Shown: one piece after another, positions 12,797 to 14,305 of the stretch
Numbering within the stretch: the stretch's first letter is position 1
How the letters are laid out: every line of letters starts with the position of its first letter
Source: Pseudonocardiales bacterium
GTDB taxonomy: Bacteria; Actinomycetota; Actinomycetes; Mycobacteriales; Jatrophihabitantaceae
Assembly: GCA_030840415.1 (NCBI GenBank)
Contig: JAVEEO010000112.1
Location: 1 to 14,305 of the forward strand
Direction of reading: 5' to 3'
Length of the DNA stretch: 14,305 nt
The notes under the pieces: model-generated
Databases searched by the model: none
What the model was told of the DNA's origin: nothing
The model's input: only the letters and a program-made list of their open reading frames with translations
Translations under genes and position numbers: made by a program

Positions 12797-13564
12797 GTGA
12801 GGACATCCCAACCCGCCACCGGCTTCGACCCGCTGGCCGAGATCGCCGAGCACAGCGCCGCGCTGGCCCGGGCCGCCGAGTCGAACCTGGAGGCCCCGGT
12901 CGAGCACTGCCCCGGTTGGACGGTGGCCGATCTGGTCTGGCACCTGAGCGAGGTGCACTGGTTCTGGGCCAAGATCGTGGCCGAGCTGCCGTCCGAGCCG
13001 CCGCCGGACGAGGAGGGGCCGGACCGGCCGCCGCCCGAGCAGTTGGTCGAGAGGTTCCGGGCGGGCGCCGAACACCTGGTGCGGGTGCTGGCCGCCGCCG
13101 ACCCGGCCGCCGCCTGCTGGACCTGGGCGCCCACCCAGCGCAACGTCGGTTTCGTCCGCAGGCACCAGGTGCAGGAGGCCGCGGTGCACCACTGGGACGC
13201 CGAGCACGCAGCCGGCCGCGAGATCGCCCTCGGCACCGGAATGTCGGTCGATGCGATCGAGGAGTTCCTGACCTTCTCGGTGGCCACGGTGGAGGACCGG
13301 CCCGACTCCCCGCGGCCGAATCTGGACGGCGCCCTGGTGCTGGCTGCCACCGACGCCGGCACCGAGTGGACGGTCACCGACGACAGGCTGCCCGGCACGG
13401 TGCGCTTCAGCCCCGGTCCGGCCGACCCGGAGCTGCCCAGGATCACCGGCACCGCCTCGGACCTGCTGCTGTGGCTCTATGGCCGGCTGGCGCTGCCTGT
13501 CACCCCCGGCGGCAAGGCCGAGCAGTTGGCGGGCCGGTTCCGGGCCCTGGCCTTCACCGACTGA
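12797..13564 (+). CDS. Maleylpyruvate isomerase-family mycothiol-dependent enzyme (DinB-like fold)
   Basis: The 255-residue protein has a DinB/YfiT-like four-helix metal-binding domain. CPGWTVADLVWHLSEVHWFW (38-57) carries His49, and RRHQVQEAAVHHWDAEHAAG (121-140) supplies Glu127, His131 and Asp134, the usual metal and mycothiol site. A second, mostly beta domain follows (from about residue 165) and ends in TASDLLLWLYGRLAL, typical of the TIGR03083-type family. Members use mycothiol for isomerisation or thiol transfer and often detoxify; the substrate here is unknown. The GTG at 12797 has a TAGCTT hexamer 7 bases upstream. The gene is divergent from Prim-PolC, possibly co-regulated with it. 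Its stop codon is the first base triplet of a 33-bp tandem repeat. Confidence 0.9.
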   Translation: MRTSQPATGFDPLAEIAEHSAALARAAESNLEAPVEHCPGWTVADLVWHLSEVHWFWAKIVAELPSEPPPDEEGPDRPPPEQLVERFRAGAEHLVRVLAAADPAAACWTWAPTQRNVGFVRRHQVQEAAVHHWDAEHAAGREIALGTGMSVDAIEEFLTFSVATVEDRPDSPRPNLDGALVLAATDAGTEWTVTDDRLPGTVRFSPGPADPELPRITGTASDLLLWLYGRLALPVTPGGKAEQLAGRFRALAFTD

Positions 13565-13659
13565 CCGGGGCGCTGTGCGGGTGGTCTCGCTTGCTGACCG
13601 GGGCGCTGTGCGGGTGGTCTCGCTGGCCGATCGGGCGCTGTCGGGTGCCCTCGCTTGCC
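13562..13659. repeat. 33-bp tandem repeat beginning at the stop codon of the mycothiol enzyme
   Basis: Two near-identical 33-bp units (13562-13594 and 13595-13627, differing in one or two terminal bases) are followed by a degenerate third (from 13628). The first unit starts exactly with the TGA of the upstream gene. The period is 11 codons, so the second unit gives another in-frame TGA at 13595-13597. The pattern parallels the 24-bp array at the zapE stop although the sequences differ. Confidence 0.85.
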
Positions 13660-13676
13660 CTGTTTCCTTTCGTCCG

Positions 13677-13690
13677 GGCCGCTATCGGCC
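13677..13690 (+). terminator. Possible short hairpin after the repeat array
   Basis: GGCCG and CGGCC pair around a 4-base loop (CTAT), about 115 bases after the mycothiol-enzyme stop and before the small membrane protein. The stem is only 5 bp with no U run, so this is tentative. Confidence 0.25.
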
Positions 13691-13733
13691 GCACCGGCTG
13701 ACGTGGCAGCCGGAAACAAGGCATGCTGTCGGG

Positions 13734-13970
13734 GTGGATAACGAACTGGGGCGGCCACCGACTACCGGACGGCACATCGTCTACCTCGACCCCAAGCTGG
13801 ACCGGGCAGTAAGCCCTTACTCCCCCGAGGGCGAGATCCAGATGATGGGCGAGTTCGCCGCCGGCCTGAGCCGCCGCGGAGCGCTGTCCCGGCCGATGGC
13901 GCTGCTGCTGGTCGCGCTGATCCTGGCTCCGATCGTGCTCAGCGTGCTGGCCATCGTCACTGGTTTCTGA
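13734..13970 (+). CDS. Small single-pass membrane protein of unknown function
   Basis: The 78-residue protein has a polar N-terminus (VDNELGRPPTTGRHIVYLDPKLDRAVSPY, first 29 residues), a short amphipathic stretch EGEIQMMGEFAAGLSRRGALS, and one hydrophobic helix at about 54-76 (MALLLVALILAPIVLSVLAIV). The Arg-Arg before the helix suggests the N-terminus stays in the cytoplasm. I chose the GTG at 13734: a CATGCT hexamer lies exactly 6 bases upstream, and the earlier ATG at 13723 is out of frame. No family is recognised. It lies 41 bases before msrB on the same strand, but msrB has its own candidate promoter. The open frame, a codon-biased G/C third position and a plausible membrane segment support a real gene. 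Confidence 0.65.
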   Translation: MDNELGRPPTTGRHIVYLDPKLDRAVSPYSPEGEIQMMGEFAAGLSRRGALSRPMALLLVALILAPIVLSVLAIVTGF

Positions 13971-13998
13971 CTCGCCCTCGCCGGCTGGCCGCGCTGCG

Positions 13999-14004
13999 TA
14001 CAGT
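13999..14004 (+). promoter_or_regulatory. Candidate -10 hexamer of msrB (leaderless start)
   Basis: TACAGT fits TANNNT and is followed by 7 bases and the ATG, leaving no room for a ribosome binding site. Confidence 0.45.
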
Positions 14005-14011
14005 TGTCTGC

Positions 14012-14305
14012 ATGACCACCGACCAGACCAGCCCGCAGGTCGTCAAGACCGACGAGCAATGGCGGGCCGAGCTGTCGCCTGCGGAGTACGCGGTGCTGCG
14101 CAAGGCCGGCACCGAGCGCCCCTACACCGGCGAGTACACCGACAACCACCGCACCGGCGTGTACTCCTGCCGGGCCTGCGGTGCCGAGCTGTTCCGGTCG
14201 GACCAGAAGTTCGACTCGCACTGCGGCTGGCCGAGCTTCTTCTCGCCGCTGGCCGGCTCGGCCATCGTGGAACGGGTCGACACCAGCATGGGGATGCGCC
14301 GAGTC
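14012..14305 (+). CDS. msrB: Peptide-methionine (R)-S-oxide reductase MsrB, 5' part (cut by window edge)
   Basis: MsrB reduces the R form of methionine sulfoxide in proteins and repairs oxidative damage in the cytoplasm. The first 98 residues are present. They show KTDEQWRAELSPAEYAVLRKAGTERPYTGEY, the first zinc pair YSCRACGAELF (Cys53, Cys56), and FDSHCGWPSFFSPL (67-80), all typical of MsrB. The second zinc CxxC and the catalytic cysteine lie beyond the window. The ATG at 14012 gives the usual family N-terminus and sits after a TACAGT hexamer. By position it would correspond to Rv2674 in the M. tuberculosis order recalled for the neighbouring genes. Confidence 0.95.
   Translation, partial: MTTDQTSPQVVKTDEQWRAELSPAEYAVLRKAGTERPYTGEYTDNHRTGVYSCRACGAELFRSDQKFDSHCGWPSFFSPLAGSAIVERVDTSMGMRRV

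Noticed and set aside
12700..13452. N-terminal extension of Prim-PolC
   Set aside because: It is antisense to the mycothiol enzyme, shows no family similarity, and the promoter and family N-terminus both fit the ATG at 12699.

Overview
The window comes from a high-GC actinobacterium. Codon third positions are strongly G/C, and the gene set is actinobacterial: a mycothiol-dependent DinB-fold enzyme, a LigC-type ligase with a matching archaeo-eukaryotic primase (Prim-PolC), and a divergent zapE/ribD pair. Many genes also start 6-8 bases after a TANNNT hexamer, the usual layout of actinobacterial leaderless transcripts. The genus cannot be fixed from this sequence. From memory, zapE - ribD-like reductase - secreted TAP hydrolase - msrB matches the order Rv2670c/Rv2671/Rv2672/Rv2674 in Mycobacterium tuberculosis, so the window looks like a conserved chromosomal neighbourhood carrying insertions.

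Left part (1-2923): the 5' part of a PPK2 polyphosphate kinase (minus strand), a small GreA/GreB-type factor (minus), a zapE/AFG1-type ATPase (minus) ending in a 24-bp tandem repeat that repeats its stop codon, and a divergent ribD-like reductase. Middle (2957-6684): a strong hairpin between convergent ribD and ligC, a LigC-type ATP-dependent DNA ligase (minus), then a secreted lipoprotein tripeptidyl-peptidase-like hydrolase and an EamA transporter, probably co-transcribed.

Centre (6685-11654): a single 1414-residue gene is the most striking item. It starts with a DUF4157 metallopeptidase-like module (HELAH), typical of cargo of extracellular contractile injection systems. It also carries a domain that matches, motif by motif and with close spacing, the catalytic domain of Pseudomonas exotoxin A (the diphthamide/eEF2 ADP-ribosyltransferase family). 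A CX5R dual-specificity-phosphatase-like domain and a C-terminal Cys/His peptidase-like domain follow. It has a good ribosome binding site and a near-consensus LexA box just upstream of the start. I read it as an SOS-controlled multi-effector toxin aimed at eukaryotic cells. No injection-system structural genes lie in the window. An RHH antitoxin/Doc toxin pair with its own palindromic operator follows.

Right part (11662-14305): Prim-PolC (minus), a divergent mycothiol-dependent maleylpyruvate-isomerase-family protein whose stop codon is also duplicated in a 33-bp tandem repeat, a small single-pass membrane protein, and the 5' part of msrB. The ligC, Prim-PolC and mycothiol-enzyme promoters resemble the RecA-independent (PafBC) DNA-damage promoter with identical N8 spacing. 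Together with two LexA-like boxes, this suggests that repair genes and the toxin may respond to DNA damage. All functional statements are inferred from sequence alone.
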